A DNA stretch of 64,000 nt from Girardinichthys multiradiatus (GCF_021462225.1 NC_061818.1:18249462-18313461); one strand, 5' to 3'; shown: positions 47,728 to 58,301, counted from the stretch's first letter. Notes: generated by a model not told the origin, from the sequence alone. Program-made: numbers and translations.

Positions 47728-47819
47728 CCTTTTTATGTACACGAGTTAAGGAGATTCATCACTGTGTTACGATGCTTTTGACTATTGGGAGAAAGGAACT
47801 AAGGTCACCGTCACTTCAG
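47728..47819 (+). other. JH8 with altered WGXG motif
   Basis: RSS: CCTTTTTAT, about 23-bp spacer, CACTGTG (47760-47766). Coding 47767-47819 is open but reads YDAFDYWEKGTKVTVTS: the first glycine of the WGXG bulge is Glu (GGA to GAG context). Donor intact. Joined products could be made, but folding of the V domain G strand may suffer. Confidence 0.93.
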
Positions 47820-48139
47820 GTATGAAATTACATTTTTTTTTTATTAGACGTTAACATTTTAAATTTTAAAATAATCTAGCCGGTTTATAAGTTAAACTGG
47901 TAATTAACTTTATGAACTGGCTCAAATTTTGAAATGATTTTAGACAGATTTTTAAATTCCATGTTTATATGATGATACCAGTTTATAATGTCTCAAAGTA
48001 AACATTTGAGGAGTATTTATTGCAGTATCTCAATATCCTCAAACTAGATATTGTAAATTAATCTAATGTTTAAATGGGTTTTACAAAATAGTGGCAATAC
48101 TGAAGTGTTAAAAACTTTGAAGTTCACGGTCGGTAAATT

Positions 48140-48234
48140 ACATTTTTATATTAGGAGTTAAGCTGATTAATCACTGTCTTACTATGAAGCTTTTGACTAT
48201 TGGGGAAAAGGGACAATGGTCACCGTCACTTCAG
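48140..48234 (+). other. JH9
   Basis: RSS: ACATTTTTA, 23-bp spacer, CACTGTC (48172-48178; last base differs). Coding 48179-48234 reads YYEAFDYWGKGTMVTVTS; donor GTATGA. Confidence 0.92.
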
Positions 48235-48950
48235 GTATGAAATTATTTCTTTCTGACTATCAAAAAACAATTGTAATCACAGAAAACATTTTTGCTGTAT
48301 TTTATCACCTGACGTTGATTTTATAAATAAAACAATCTTGCGACATGTAATTTAGCTTAGAACATAACTCAGTGAAATGGTTTACGTTTTAAAATGATTT
48401 CAGACAGATTTCAGATTTTCCAATAACTAGAAATTACATTTTTAAATTACATGTTTATATTATAAATGTGTTTATGATGTCTCAAAGTGAACTGCTGTTA
48501 GAAGCTATTTATTGTCTTAAGTTAATACCCTAAAATCAGATATTAGACTGTTAAAATTAATAATGTAGACTCTAGATTTGAGTGGTATTTGTGTGATATA
48601 TATATATGTGTGTGTGTGTTTGTGTCTGTATGTTTGTATTCTTAAATGTTTACTATTTTCATTATACAACAATGTTCTCTTAACAGTATTTTGTCAAAAA
48701 GTAAAATATTTATTTGTAAGCTAAAAGTAAGTTCCAGAAATGTACTTAGTCTCTGTTAAAAGTTAAAAAAACACTTTTTTTAAATGTGACCAGTTGCCTG
48801 TTGAATCGTGTGCAAAGAACACGGTATTACATTTGTAAATAAGGTACAATTTGGGCAGTTTCAAATCTGAAGACATTGTTTTTTTGGTGTTTTTTATGTT
48901 TTATATGCTCTTAAAATTGACATCAATGGTAAGCATGTCTTTGGTGGTTT

Positions 48951-48958
48951 ATTTGCAT
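48951..48958 (+). promoter_or_regulatory. Octamer ATTTGCAT in the JH-C-mu intron
   Basis: A perfect Oct-binding octamer between JH9 and C-mu CH1, where a classical intronic heavy-chain enhancer lies in mammals. In teleosts the main known enhancer lies 3' of C-mu, so its role is uncertain. Confidence 0.4.
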
Positions 48959-49036
48959 TTTATGAAACAGTGAGATAAATGAAATGTTAAACAGTTTATT
49001 ACACAAAAATTTTGAACAATGTCTTACAAGTTGCTT

Positions 49037-49078
49037 GTGATTTGTGGGGAAAAGGTATGTTGGTAACTGTTATTTCAG
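49037..49078 (+). pseudogene. JH10, degenerate JH-like sequence
   Basis: It reads DLWGKGMLVTVIS, clearly JH-derived. No heptamer/nonamer pair stands in front and the 3' end is TCAGGCAGGT, without the usual direct GT donor. Probably a dead segment. Confidence 0.8.
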
Positions 49079-49413
49079 GCAGGTAGAGTGCCTTTAAATT
49101 TGGGGACATAACTGTCAAAATTAGCTAAAACCTGAAATTTGTTTTGCATATGGCTATGCCATCAGCAAAGGTGATGGATGTTTGTGCACTAACATCTTTT
49201 ATTTAAAGGGAATTACATATTTAAAAATGCTGGTATTAAAGGTAGGATTTCAAAGCAAAAGAGGACTTTAATATCTGAATGTTGAAACTTTCTCTGTTCT
49301 TGTGCTGTACTTTGTCACATTGAAGGTCTTTTTCTCTTAAGTCTTGAGAAAAAATTATGTCATCTAATTTTTATATTGCTTCTTTAAATGTGCTCTTGTT
49401 TTTCCTTTTTCAG

Positions 49414-49710
49414 CTACTCAGAATGCTCCGACTGTGTTTCCTCTGATTCCATGTGGTTCTGGAAGCAGCGACATGGTCTCCCTCAGCTGCCTTGCCACCG
49501 GTTTCAACCCCTCTACCATCACTTTCTCATGACAACAAGGCAGTACTTCTTTGAACAACTTCATCCAGTACCCTCCAATGCAGAAAGGCAGTGAATATGT
49601 GGGAATCAGCCAGCTTCAAGTCAGCCGACAGGACTGGGAAGCAAAACAATCTTTCAAATGTCTTGCAGATCACGCTACAGGACAGAAACATGCTTCAATG
49701 GTGAAACAAA
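49414..49710 (+). pseudogene. ighm: C-mu CH1 exon, with in-frame TGA at the invariant tryptophan
   Basis: Acceptor TTTTTCAG, phase 1 in and out, 297 nt. Starts [17 protein letters not shown], the typical teleost IgM CH1 opening; Cys in SLSCLATGF and in SFKCLADH form the domain disulfide. At 49530-49532 a TGA occupies the position of the core Trp in the FSWQQ-type motif; frame and splice sites are otherwise intact. CH1 is the shared first constant domain of IgM and, in teleosts, of the chimeric C-mu1-C-delta IgD message, so the stop would truncate both products from this sublocus. A G-to-A mutation or an assembly error would explain it. Confidence 0.93.
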
Positions 49711-50505
49711 GTAAGATTAATGCAAAGTGATACATCTTTGTAGTATTTTGTTTTAATTGGATTTGGTTGTCTTGTATTTCAGATTATAGAATAATTGAGC
49801 AAATTCCTTAATATTATATTTATTATTTCCTAACTTCCGAACTTGCCCTGTAAGCTATATTATCCAGGACCTATTGTTGAGCAAGATTTATATAATTACT
49901 ATGTTAAAGAAACATAGTGGAAAATCACAACTGGTTTGAGTTTGTAGAAATGAAAATTATATTTTAATAATGCTTAAATGGGGGACATGCTTACAAACAT
50001 CTTTACTGATATTTAGTAGAATTAACCAGGCGGAACGAGACGGTAAACCTAAAAGTTTTCCGAGCATCTGACTTAGTTGGTTTTCCTCTTCACTAATATC
50101 TTTTCTCTTTTTGTCATAGACTACATTTGCATCTTCTGCTTTTTGATGCCTAAACAATCCAGTTTGTTTCCTGACTTCTGCCTGTGTCTGTTTTTTTGTC
50201 TGTTGATTAATAACTTCATTAATGTCCATATTAGTCTGTGCTTGCCAGTCAATGTATATGCAGAAGTGTGTGTAAGTTCTTTGGCATTCATTAATGCCAA
50301 TTTTTCCCTCTTAGATGACATAGAACAACTTTCTCTTGTAAAAACATAATAAATGTTTACCATACATAAGTTTGATTATGTTTTAGGAACTAGTTAAGAC
50401 CTGATTTCATGAACCAAGCAGCACATTGTTTCCCAGGGCTTCTGCATAGATATAGATTTTTTCCTTGCTTCTGCAAACATATATGTGTATCTCTTTGTCT
50501 TTCAG

Positions 50506-50852
50506 ACAAGGTTTATGAGCCTCCGACTCTTAAAGTGTGTTCCTCCACTGACGACAAACAGAGGAGGCTTACTTCTCCTGCTTTGCCAAAGATTTTTTAC
50601 CAAATAAATATGAGATCAGATGGCTGAAAGATGATCAAGAAATCGCCAGGAGGATAGATGAGGTCAACACATTATCTCAGGGAAGAAATGACACAACTGG
50701 AACTGTCCTGTACAGTGTTGCAAGTCTGCTCACACTGAAGTCCAGTGAATGGAGTGAAGAATCAAAAGTAATATGTTTATTTACGGGAAGAGGGGAACGA
50801 AACACAGTAGTCCAGCGGAATTCAACTGTGTCCAAAAAGGAGAGCACAAGTT
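50506..50852 (+). pseudogene. ighm: C-mu CH2 exon, frameshifted
   Basis: Acceptor TTTCAG and donor TTGTGAGT are good, but the exon is 347 nt where a phase-1/phase-1 exon needs a multiple of three. The frame opens [18 protein letters not shown] and then must change near 50560-50570 (GACAAACAGAGGAGGC) to continue with the Ig C1 core: Cys in YFSCFAKDF, Trp in IRWLKDD, Cys in [10 protein letters not shown]. In the original frame a TGA follows at about 50625. One missing base explains it. The lesion is independent of the CH1 stop. Confidence 0.92.
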
Positions 50853-50936
50853 GTGAGTGCAATGCTAGTTTTTGTTGAACCAGTTTAATTTCCAATTTTA
50901 TGCAACCAATTTAACAATTTTTTGTCTTTCTTTTAG

Positions 50937-51248
50937 CAAAAGTGGGGTGTCCCTTTGCAGATGCAGATGTAAGCATCATACCTCCCAGAGACGAGAAGAT
51001 GTTTGTGAATGGAAAAGGAACCATAATATGTCAAGTCGCCATCAATGAGGGAGGACCTTACACGGTTGTCTGGGAGGACGAGAGTGGAACTGAACTGTTA
51101 TCTGAAACTGTGACTAAAGGATCAAAAATACATCAAGCTAAAATTGAAATTACCTATGAGGAATGGACCAATGGTGTTAAGCGTACCTGTATTGTCCAAA
51201 GCAACGACTGGTTTGACACAGTGAAGAGAGAGTATCAAAGCAATACTG
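50937..51248 (+). CDS. ighm: C-mu CH3 exon
   Basis: 312 nt, phase 1 both ends, acceptor CTTTTAG, donor GTAAGA. C1-set domain with Cys in TIICQVAIN, Trp in VVWEDESG and Cys in RTCIVQSND. In teleosts the membrane form of IgM splices from the end of this exon directly to TM1, skipping CH4; the phases here allow that. No lesion. Confidence 0.95.
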
Positions 51249-51413
51249 GTAAGAAAACTGTTCAGAATTTGTCATTTGCCTATCTATATTTCTGCTTCCT
51301 ATGACAGTAAACACTTTGTTAGACCTATCTTCTCAGGAACATAGATGTCTTTTTCAGACTATAAGGTCATTTAATTTGTTACCCACATTCAGATTTTTCT
51401 CTCATACTTGCAG

Positions 51414-51802
51414 GAGGGGTTTCAAAGCGTCCATCAGTGTTTATGTTGACCCCTGTAGAACAAAGTAGAGAAAATACATTGATCCTGACTTGCTATGTGA
51501 AAGACTTCTCTCCTAAGAATATTTATGTGGCTTGGTTGGTGGATGATGAAGACGTAGGCACAAAACATCCATTCAGTACCACAAAACCTGTGGAAAACAA
51601 TGGATCCTTCTCTGTTTACAGCCAGTTGATCCTCACAAGAGATGACTGGGAGCAGACTGATGTGGTGTACAGCTGTGCTGTTTATCATGAGTCACTGGCA
51701 AAGTCCTCCAGATCCATTGTCAGATCTACTGGATACAGAACCAGTGACAAAACCAACGTGGTCAACCTCAGCATGAACGTCCCTGAAACGTGCAAGGCCT
51801 AG
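51414..51802 (+). CDS. ighm: C-mu CH4 exon with secretory tail and stop
   Basis: Acceptor CTTGCAG; C1 domain with Cys in [10 protein letters not shown], Trp in VAWLVDDE and Cys in YSCAVYHES. It ends [16 protein letters not shown] then TAG (51800-51802). The NLS glycosylation site and penultimate-region Cys form the typical IgM tail piece that makes polymers. It is open throughout. The conserved tail identifies the gene as C-mu, not C-tau. Confidence 0.96.
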
Positions 51803-51918
51803 TAGATGTTACGTTGTGTCTGTGCGTCTCCTGTTAATTAATTTTTTTTGTTCTTTGATGTTTGTTGCTTGTGATTTAAAATTGTGTTTGTGTGTTTTTA
51901 GTGCAAATTTAAAATCAA

Positions 51919-51928
51919 AATAAATAAA
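51919..51928 (+). terminator. ighm: Poly(A) signal for secreted mu
   Basis: Overlapping AATAAA hexamers about 117 bp after the secretory stop. Confidence 0.75.
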
Positions 51929-51929
51929 A

Positions 51930-52536
51930 AATATTCACCAATTGTGTTGATGTTCGTCGCTTTCACTTTTTGTGTACTTGACTTGTCTTTTAAATTAAAT
52001 GTCTCGTCATATCATGTTTTGAGTTAGTTTTGTCCTCATTAAACCCATGTAAGATATCACTGGAGTTCCTCATATTTAAAATTTTAAACTGGTGTGCAAT
52101 AACAATACAGGAGGCTTTTGAAATCTTATAGTACTTACTAGAATGCCATCACCTCAATAATTTAAGTTTCTAAAACACTTGGATCAAATTCCATTTGCTC
52201 CTTTAAGTTGCATGGATAGAGCTTACTGTGTTTCTGTGAAATGTCCTTGTGTGGCTATGTTTCATCTACTGGGTCTTGCACCCCAAGCACGTCAGATGAC
52301 TCCGTAGCTCTGATGAGAGGGGCTTTCACAAGCAAGTCAGTGTCACAATAATAGTAATTTTGCTACTGTAACACTAATAAAATACTTATAGACACACAAA
52401 ACTAGTATATCTCTGAGGGAACAGTAAAGGTTTATATAAGTCAATTAATTAATTTAATTTAATAACTCCAAAACAGCAAATATGGGCAATTTTCTCAGGA
52501 CATGACAAAATGCACTAATTTCTAACTGTGCACCAG
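51930..52536. other. CH4-TM1 intron
   Basis: AT-rich non-coding sequence; no repeat recognised. Confidence 0.5.
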
Positions 52537-52673
52537 AAATCCTGATTGATGATAACAGCTACTCAAGTGGATTCATAGCAGCAGAGGAAGATGACATGAC
52601 TAACACAGCTATCACCTTCATCCTTCTCTTCCTCCTCACTCTGGTATTCTCCATCGGAACCACTGCTTTTAAG
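52537..52673 (+). CDS. ighm: C-mu TM1 exon
   Basis: 137 nt, phase 1 in and phase 0 out. It encodes an acidic extracellular spacer (IAAEEDDM), then a transmembrane helix (TAITFILLFLLTLVFSIGTTAF) and Lys, followed by GTAACA. This anchors the B-cell receptor and contacts Ig-alpha/beta. Confidence 0.95.
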
Positions 52674-52969
52674 GTAACATTCACTGTTGGCACAAATTTT
52701 GAATTACTGAGATAAATACTTAAAACCAAATGGAAATTTCCAAAATGACAAAGACTCCAGTGAATGTCAACAAAGCCTTTGGAGTAGAAAGTAGTCACAT
52801 CCTTAAATAAAGGTTTTATAGCTGCAATGTATTTATGATGCAGCAAATTCTAAAACAAGCATATTATCCTCCTTTTGTATAATTTTCTTTATATTGAATC
52901 ACATTCATCTAACAGTATGATGTTAAAATCACAGTGAGATTTAATACACTTATATGAATAGAAAACATA

Positions 52970-54579
52970 CAGGTCCTTCTCAAAATATTAGCATATTGTG
53001 ATAAAGTTCATTATTTTCCATAATGTCATGATGAAAATTTAACATTCATATATTTTAGATTCATTGCACACTAACTGAAATATTTCAGGTCTTTTATTGT
53101 CTTAATACGGATGATTTTGGCATACAGCTCATGAAAACCCAAAATTCCTATCTCACATAATTAGCATATCATTAAAAGGGTCTCTAAACGAGCTATGAAC
53201 CTAATCATCTGAATCAACGAGTTAACTCTAAACACCTGCAAAAGATTCCTGAGGCCTTTAAAACTCCCAGCCTGGTTCATCACTCAAAACCCCAATCATG
53301 GGTAAGACTGCCGACCCGACTGCTGTCCAGAAGGCCACTATTGACACCCTCAAGCAAGAGGGTAAGACACAGAAAGAAATTTCTGAACGAATAGGCTGTT
53401 CCCAGAGTGCTGTATCAAGGCACCTCAGTGGGAAGTCTGTGGGAAGGAAAAAGTGTGGCAGAAAACGCTGCACAACGAGAAGAGGTGACCGGACCCTGAG
53501 GAAGATTGTGGAGAAGGGCCGATTCCAGACCTTGGGGGACCTGCGGAAGCAGTGGACTGAGTCTGGAGTAGAAACATCCAGAGCCACCGTGCACAGGCGT
53601 GTGCAGGAAATGGGCTACAGGTGCCGCATTCCCCAGGTCAAGCCACTTTTGAACCAGAAACAGTGGCAGAAGCGCCTGACCTGGGCTACAGAGAAGCAGC
53701 ACTGGACTGTTGCTCAGTGGTCCAAAGTACTTTTTTCGGATGAAAGCAAATTCTGCATGTCATTCGGAAATCAAGGTGCCAGAGTCTGGAGGAAGACTGG
53801 GGAGAAGGAAATGCCAAAATGCCAGAAGTCCAGTGTCAAGTACCCACAGTCAGTGATGGTCTGGGGTGCCGTGTCAGCTGCTGGTGTTGGTCCACTGTGT
53901 TTTATCAAGGGCAGGGTCAATGCAGCTAGCTATCAGGAGATTTTGGAGCACTTCATGCTTCCATCTGCTGAAAAGCTTTATGGAGATGAAGATTTCATTT
54001 TTCAGCACGACCTGGCACCTGCTCACAGTGCCAAAACCACTGGTAAATGGTTTACTGACCATGGTATCACTGTGCTCAATTGGCCTGCCAACTCTCCTGA
54101 CCTGAACCCCATAGAGAATCTGTGGGATATTATGAAGAGAACGTTGAGAGACTCAAGACCCAACACTCTGGATGAGCTAAAGGCCGCTATCGAAGCATCC
54201 TGGGCCTCCATAAGACCTCAGCAGTGCCACAGGCTGATTGCCTCCATGCCACGCCGCATTGAAGCAGTCATTTCTGCAAAAGGATTCCCGACCAAGTATT
54301 GAGTGCATAACTGTACATGATTATTTGAAGGTTGACGTTTTTTGTATTAAAAACACTTTTCTTTTATTGGTCGGATGAAATATGCTAATTATGTGAGATA
54401 GGAATTTTGGGTTTTCATGAGCTGTATGCCACAATCATCTGTATTAAGACAATAAAAGACCTGAAATATTTCAGTTAGTGTGCAATGAATCTAAAATATA
54501 TGAATGTTAAATTTTCGTCATGACATTACGGAAAATAATGAACTTTATCACAATATGCTAATTTTTTGAGAAGAACCTG
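52970..54579 (+). mobile_element. Full-length Tc1/mariner element with intact transposase, inside the mu TM1-TM2 intron
   Basis: Inverted repeats (CAGGTCCTTCTCAAAATATT; right end has one change, GAAGAACCTG) with TA at 52968-52969 and 54580-54581. The transposase is one uninterrupted 334-residue ORF at 53298-54302, starting MGKTADPTAVQKA: paired HTH DNA-binding half, then the catalytic triad D (FSDESKF), D (FQHDLAPAHSAK) and E ([12 protein letters not shown]) with DD34E spacing. It is in the same orientation as the IGH genes. By its open frame and near-complete ends it is the best candidate source for copies 1 and 2. Confidence 0.98.
53298..54302 (+). CDS. Tc1/mariner transposase, DD34E, intact
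   Basis: 334 residues, about the usual 340 of the family. Residues 1-115 hold two helix-turn-helix units (KEISERIGCSQSAVSRHLSG) that bind the inverted repeats, plus a basic GRKKCGRKR-type linker. The catalytic domain contains all three acidic residues. The enzyme cuts the element out and inserts it at TA. Compared with copies 1 and 2 no stop or catalytic change is seen; whether it is active cannot be judged from sequence. Confidence 0.96.
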   Translation: MGKTADPTAVQKATIDTLKQEGKTQKEISERIGCSQSAVSRHLSGKSVGRKKCGRKRCTTRRGDRTLRKIVEKGRFQTLGDLRKQWTESGVETSRATVHRRVQEMGYRCRIPQVKPLLNQKQWQKRLTWATEKQHWTVAQWSKVLFSDESKFCMSFGNQGARVWRKTGEKEMPKCQKSSVKYPQSVMVWGAVSAAGVGPLCFIKGRVNAASYQEILEHFMLPSAEKLYGDEDFIFQHDLAPAHSAKTTGKWFTDHGITVLNWPANSPDLNPIENLWDIMKRTLRDSRPNTLDELKAAIEASWASIRPQQCHRLIASMPRRIEAVISAKGFPTKY

Positions 54580-54584
54580 TAGAC

Positions 54585-55275
54585 TGGAAAATAATAGGAC
54601 AGCTTTGTCACAATGTGCAATTTCTATCTCATGTTCTATCTCATGTCTATCTCATCTTATTTCATCGTGTTTTCCCTCTTCCAGTCTCATGAGAACAGGA
54701 TTTTTGTTTCCAGGACAATCATTTTCTAAAACAGTTTCCTTCTTGAGCAATTTTCTCAACATGGCTTCTCTAGTTCCAAAGCCTAATATTCCAAACTGAT
54801 TCATTTATATGATTATTTGTGTTTACCAAATGAGTATACTCATGTTCATACTAAATAGGTGTTCTTTCCATTTAAATTGCACATTTGATTCTAACTGGAT
54901 TAGCAAATTGGCATAAAATGACATACCAGAATGCTTGTTTGGCCTACATTTGAGCAAGATAAAGAATATACTGAAACTGGGATGTTACTCTGATTGTGCC
55001 CAAATGTAAAGTGCTTTACAAGTAAGATGTATTCTAATTCTACTTAAAATTATTCTTGTTATTAGCAGTATTATAGAATAGGTGTGGCTTTCTCAGAGCA
55101 ACAATTTATCCTGCAACTAGAGCTTCCAAATTGTGACATCTGAACAGGTGAAATAAAGCACCTACATAGTGTTCTCAGTGACTCAGAAAATGTACTTCTT
55201 CATTGAAAATACAATACATTGTTCAAAATTAAACTTCTTAATTCCTTGTCATTTCATTAATGCACAACATTTTCA
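54585..55275. other. TM1-TM2 intron, part after the Tc1 insertion
   Basis: AT-rich, no gene. The short ORF at 54566-54799 starts in the Tc1 end and is incidental. Confidence 0.5.
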
Positions 55276-55368
55276 GTACCCCGCCTCTCGCCCATAGACT
55301 GCTGGAGATAGGCACCAGCTCCCCCGTGACCCACTATGGAATAAGCGGTAGAAAATGACTGACTGATT
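55276..55368. mobile_element. SINE-like repeat tail fragment
   Basis: TACCCCGCCTCTCGCCCATAG and GGCACCAGCTCCCCCGTGAC match the 3' part of the repeat at 23.7-24.1 kb. Confidence 0.75.
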
Positions 55369-55987
55369 TTCAGTACTTTAATTTTAATATCACGGAGGCG
55401 CTTCTAAACATTTTCTCAGATAAATGTTTCTCAAGTTTTAAAACTAACTGGATAATTGAACTAAAATTATAAAAGAAAAGATATTATTAGGTGGTAAATC
55501 TATTAACAATCTGCTGAAGGTTTAGCTTTGAAGACTAAAAAACTAAGTTATTTATTGAACAACTTCAAAGACCAGAGAGGCACAAACTCCCTGGTTAATG
55601 TTTTAGTTATACATGTTTGTGTATTGTTACGCCTAATTTGATTTTACAATTTTATAATGGTTTAATAACCAGTGTTGGTAAATTTTATTATTAAAAAATG
55701 CCAAATTTTCTTCTGATATCTTGTCGAGTAAAACATTTGAAGTGCCATGAAAATAAGGATTTCAAGCTTTTCACATTGGAATAACAATTGTACAATACAA
55801 AGAATGATTAAATTAGCTCATATTCTATTAATTTAATTTAGCCAAGTAATACTTATGATTAAAAACAAATTGCCTCAATGAATTTGACACAATTGTGTAG
55901 TTGATCTAATTACTTTAACATTCTAAAAACATTAAATAAAACAATGCATAATCTTCACATTTACCACAATACAGTATTTTCACCCAT

Positions 55988-56010
55988 AATAATAATAATA
56001 ATAATAATAG
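55988..56010. repeat. (AAT)n microsatellite
   Basis: About seven AAT units in the mu TM intron. Confidence 0.9.
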
Positions 56011-56126
56011 TATAAGGGATCTTAAAAAACAAACAATTAGCAATCTCTGGTGTTTTAGTGATTAAAAGAATAGCAGTTAAATGCATTAAATTAGTAAAAT
56101 TTAAGCTGAAATAACGTAAAGATAAC

Positions 56127-56134
56127 ATTTGCAT
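56127..56134 (+). promoter_or_regulatory. Octamer ATTTGCAT 3' of C-mu
   Basis: A perfect octamer in the mu TM1-TM2 intron. Teleost heavy-chain enhancers (E-mu-3') map 3' of C-mu and depend on octamer and E-box sites, so the position is suggestive. No clear E-box cluster was confirmed next to it. Confidence 0.4.
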
Positions 56135-56147
56135 TTTATCCTAGTAT

Positions 56148-56200
56148 GACTTCCAGGCAAACAAAAGGTTACTTGATATGAGTACATAGCTTAAGTATTA
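56148..56200. repeat. Inverted repeat arm 1 (partner at 59488-59540)
   Basis: The stretch around AAAAGGTTACTTGATATGAG is matched in reverse complement at 59.5 kb over about 50 bp, nearly identical. Confidence 0.85.
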
Positions 56201-56488
56201 TTAAGTGTAATATGTTGTATAAGTTTTAGAAATAAGGGAACTTTAATAATAGTTTCCTATCTTTTATTGTTATTTTTAATGTGGAAAAAAGTGTCTGAAA
56301 AATAATTACCACTTTTGGACGGAAGTAGCTTTTTATCACTGTCGTTGGAGTGTTCATAAAACTTCAGCAAAGCATTATTGTGTCCATTTTCTCCATACAT
56401 GTTGATACAATAATATCAGCAACATAGTGATCAAAAGTTATAAGACTGTTTTTCATTAATGTTTACCTTTCTTTTCTTTTCTTTTCAG

Positions 56489-56497
56489 GTCAAATGA
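56489..56497 (+). CDS. ighm: C-mu TM2 exon, two codons and stop
   Basis: After a pyrimidine-rich CTTTTCTTTTCAG comes GTC AAA TGA. Joined in phase 0 to TM1 (ending Phe-Lys), it gives the classical KVK-stop cytoplasmic tail of membrane IgM. The TM1-TM2 intron has grown to 3.8 kb, partly through the Tc1 insertion. Confidence 0.85.
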   Translation, partial: VK

Positions 56498-56499
56498 AA

Positions 56500-57348
56500 C
56501 AAGAAGAACATAAAAAGAACATTTAATTAAAAAATACAAAAAACATACATACTTTTTTTTTTACTTTCCTCCAACTTTTCATATCATGTATTTCTCCATC
56601 ATTCCAAATCTAAAAACCTTCACATCAATTTGAGCGAAATATTTTTAAAACAGCATACTTTAACTGTAGTGCTCTTTAAATTTTTAGTCCTTTACAGTAT
56701 TTTAAAACCGTTCTTGATTTTGTATTTTATGTGTGACATTGTTATTATCATTGTTCTATACTCCACCAGCACCTGGAACCAATGGTCCATGTTCAGCTCT
56801 ATATGTAAACTTAGTACATTTCACAGTTGGTTACTTTTTTCAGTCTGTTATTACTGGACTTGTAAACTAAAACCTTTGGCAAAGTCATGAGAGATTGCCT
56901 GTGTGATATGTTATGTAAACCAACCTGAGATATTTAAATGTGCTCTCTGTTTCTCTTACTGGCATAACTGACCCTCACACCTGCTGTCTGTGCTGCACTG
57001 TTGCTCACTGCGCTGTTTCACTTCTGTTTTTTGGTCCCCTTTTGGACCTGGGTGTTACACAAACCTTCCGCTCGTTGCAAGCTCTGGTTGCTCTGCTCTG
57101 TCAAGCTCAACATCTGTGAAATAGACTTGTAACCCCATTTTTGCATTTTTGTACAATGTAGAAATTTAAAACTCTGCCATCTAGCATAAATAAAAGCAAA
57201 CTGCACCTAAGATTCAAAGCTGGTTAGTTAATTACCACAATTTGAAGGTATGTATGAATTAACTCTACTTAGATTTCATCTTTTAAAGAATTAATGTTAA
57301 AACTCATAATGCAGCATTTTCTCACGCATAATCTCCTCTCTTCTCCAG
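56500..57348. other. C-mu to C-delta intergenic/intron
   Basis: AT-rich; no exon seen. Alternative splicing from CH1 across this region would create IgD messages. Confidence 0.5.
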
Positions 57349-57669
57349 ATGATCAGATTGTCTCCCCAAACATCACCTTATACCCTGTTTGGGACAATGA
57401 TTTTGGGATTTCACAAGTCAGAATCATCTGTGTTTTGAGCGGTTACTTTCCCAAGCAATTGTCTGTGGAGTGGTACAAGAATGACGGTTATCCAACGAAC
57501 ATCATTCCAAATGAGAGAAAGCTTATGAATGCAGAAGGACAGGAGAAAACCTTCAGTCTAACCACTGAGATTAAATCAAATATGGACGACTGGAAAACAG
57601 GAACAAACTTTACTTGCAAGTCCACCCACAAGGGCAGTGTATTTGTAAAAACAACAGACATTTGCCAGA
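57349..57669 (+). CDS. ighd: C-delta 1 exon
   Basis: 321 nt, phase 1 both ends (acceptor TTCTCCAG, donor GTAAGT). C1 domain: Cys in RIICVLSGYFP, Trp in VEWYKNDG and Cys in FTCKSTHKG. It ends TTDICQ. Phase 1 matches the CH1 donor of C-mu, permitting the teleost C-mu1-C-delta1 chimera. No lesion. Confidence 0.94.
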
Positions 57670-58301
57670 GTAAGTTTATACATGAATTGTCACAGTTTAA
57701 ATGGTAAATAAGATCAAATAAAAAGCAATGTAATTGAATCATAGGGTAATACCTTTCACTCAAACACAGTAGGTGAAACTAGGGCACATCAATACTTCTG
57801 ACGATGAAAAATGTAATTGTATTTGAAATAGGTGGGGGAAAGATGGAGGTCTTGTAGGGTGATGATCTGGTCCAGAGTTAAGTAGGTCAAGTGTTAAAGC
57901 AGCTGGTCTTCTGTGAGACATTTCCTGAACATTACCTCTGCATCTATTATGGATTTACAAGCTAAAGGTTAAGTGACATTCAAAGATACAGAAATTTCCC
58001 TTGGAACTGACTGCAGTTCTTAGATTTTGTTGGCAGAATCTCTGTAGTTCTATATTTGGTGTGAAGTGTTACCTCCCTGCTGAGCAAAAAGTACTGCAAG
58101 GTTTTCGGTAGTGTTGTTCGTAACTGAGGTAATGCTCTTGTTGATGAGTCTGAGTCCTATTTCTTCCTTGTGTATCACTGGGAAACTGCATCCGAACAAA
58201 GCGGCCTAATGAGGGCATATTGCTTAATCGATCATTTTGTGACTGTGTTCTTTTAAGTGATTGTTCTTTGTCATGTTTTTTTTTATATTTTTCACTTTCA
58301 G

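Noticed and set aside
49530..49532. TGA in CH1 as selenocysteine or readthrough
   Set aside because: The position is the conserved core Trp of the C1 fold; a TGG-to-TGA change is far simpler, and no readthrough context or SECIS element is seen.
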